Of a stretch of 64,000 nt of DNA, positions 62,629 to 64,000 are shown one piece after another. Position 1 is the first letter of the stretch. Every line of letters begins with the position of its first letter. The stretch is from Nymphaea colorata (lineage: Eukaryota; Streptophyta; Magnoliopsida; Nymphaeales; Nymphaeaceae). The DNA lies in NCBI RefSeq assembly GCF_008831285.2, contig NC_045145.1, forward strand, positions 14,276,040-14,340,039, read 5' to 3'. Below the pieces are notes generated by a model that saw only the letters and a program-made list of their open reading frames with translations, did no database searches and was not told the DNA's origin. The translations under genes and the position numbers were made by a program.

Positions 62629-64000
62629 TGTTTCCGAGGGAGGAAGAAGGCAGATGCGAGGATTCGGATAACTGGGGCTTTGCAAAATTAAACTTTCGTC
62701 TGAAGCTTTAAATCAAGAGAAATAGACGAAGCTGCTGAGACGAGTAAAGCAAATAAACTGCAGAAAGAATCAACAAGTGCACGGAGTGGCAGGAGCAGAA
62801 GAGAACACCACACCAGGTCTTATAACATGGTATCCATTAGTATGGTACGTGATCCAAATTGATATGCAAATAAGCCTTCAGCTGATCCACATTTGGGCAT
62901 CTATAGATCTGGGGAGCTTACAACTTGTTAGGAGCCGTTTCAAGCTCCTCGATTCTGTCCACTACCACATTAAAGCCACTGAATTGGCTGCCATAAATAG
63001 AGGGAAGCAACCAATAACCAGAAAATGCCATCTGACCTTTTCATCAATGGCGACAGGCCCTTCAATGAGACGCTTGTCTGTGCAGCTAATTGCGGCAGAT
63101 GGGCATGGGTAGGATTGGACATGTCCGAGCCAAAGGGGTATGTGGCTTAAACAATTAGAGTCCTAACGTGTTGTTTTTCCCATCATTTAATTGACCATGC
63201 AAGTTAGCGACTGTTTCTTACTGAATTTTCCTTTCTTAAATAACAGAAGTGGGTGTATGCATGTGGAAGAATAAAGTGACTGTCGGTTGTTTGTTAATTA
63301 ACATGGTCATGCGTACCTAAAAATACAGTGCTTTATTGGATTGACATAATCCTAGTTGTAAGTAGGCCACACTTGTCCAATATATACAAATTGGATTGGG
63401 AAATCACAATGTAGCAGATTCTAATCAGGGATGTTGAGCAAGTTCAACCAGATCCGATATGGAAGAATCGCTTGACTATGAGTTGTTGCTTAATTAACAA
63501 ACTCATCCTTACCAAAAAATACAGTGCCTTCTTGGATTGGCTTAGTCCTAGTTGCAAGTTAACAACAGTTGTTCAATGTATACTAATTGGATCAGGATAT
63601 CATAACGTGGCAGATTTTAATTAGGGATGTTCAACAAGTCGGCTGGACATGAACTTGCTTGGTTAAGATACTTGAGCAGGGTCAAATATGGATCTTTGAT
63701 CCATATACCAAGACACTATGAAAATCACTTATGCAACTTAGTCTTTCCTTACCCAATTTGTTTCTCTCTCTCTCTCTCACCAATTGATGAGTAGCACAAC
63801 CCGTTGGATTTTGAGGGGTGTATTATAGCCGTGTTCTCAATTCAATTATTGAAGAGTGGTATTTATTGATGAATGTTGAACTTGGTTTAAAGTTTTATTT
63901 AGAGGCCTTATCTTTCGAAACAAGGATAGGGATGACACAGACTCGACACTCGCGGTGTCGCGATCGATGATAGTCAGTAGTTGCCGCCGGTGACATGAGG

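Noticed and set aside
62777-63112. 111-codon plus-strand frame upstream of ADH
   Set aside because: The duplicate locus breaks this frame and it shows no family features, so it is probably chance in the promoter region.

Overview
This is nuclear DNA of a flowering plant. The genes are split by GT-AG introns, the spacers are AT-rich, GA/CT and TA microsatellites are common, and the proteins belong to plant families: PLS-class PPR, CGR pectin methyltransferase, PERK-like kinase, WEB family, plant-type COX6B and ADH-like. There are no operons or bacterial signals. The species cannot be named from the sequence alone.

Left half (1-34000), gene-rich. In order: a DYW-type PPR protein (+, 1658-3835) that looks orthologous to Arabidopsis At3g49710; a CGR2/CGR3-type Golgi pectin methyltransferase (-, six coding exons, 6740-12141), which is also its neighbour in Arabidopsis (At3g49720); a PERK-like receptor kinase (-, six exons, 14038-17533) with a GC-AG first intron and an HCD instead of HRD catalytic loop; an E+-type PPR protein with one intron (+, 22087-24140); cytochrome c oxidase subunit 6b (-, five exons, 25436-27958); and a WEB-family coiled-coil protein (-, 30846-33486, with a 5'UTR intron). 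A decayed plastid tRNA-Leu copy lies at about 5004-5076.

Middle (34000-50600), gene-poor and repeat-rich. It holds long GA microsatellites, a small tandem array (39912-40209), two abutting Ty1/copia fossils in opposite orientations (41054-42919), a roughly 3.1-kb satellite-like array with a unit near 535 bp (42920-46060), and a truncated ADH pseudogene carrying a 324-bp hAT-type MITE (46111-46434).

Right part (50617-64000). An intact ten-exon ADH-like gene (-, 388 codons plus stop) has an intron 5 of about 8.5 kb. That intron contains a head-to-tail pair of L1-clade LINEs, flanked by a ~90-100-bp inverted repeat. The exon 1-4 region and the upstream DNA of this gene are duplicated at 46068-48270. 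The duplicate preserves the hAT insertion that the intact copy lacks, so the pre-insertion site can be read directly.

The least expected signal is in the longer LINE. Its ORF1 (459 codons, open) carries a perfect RanBP2-type zinc-finger signature instead of an obvious CCHC knuckle or RRM. The genes do not form a pathway together. The shared themes are organelle RNA processing (two PPRs), mitochondrial respiration (COX6B), cell wall and surface (CGR, PERK-like) and chloroplast positioning or coiled-coil scaffolding (WEB).
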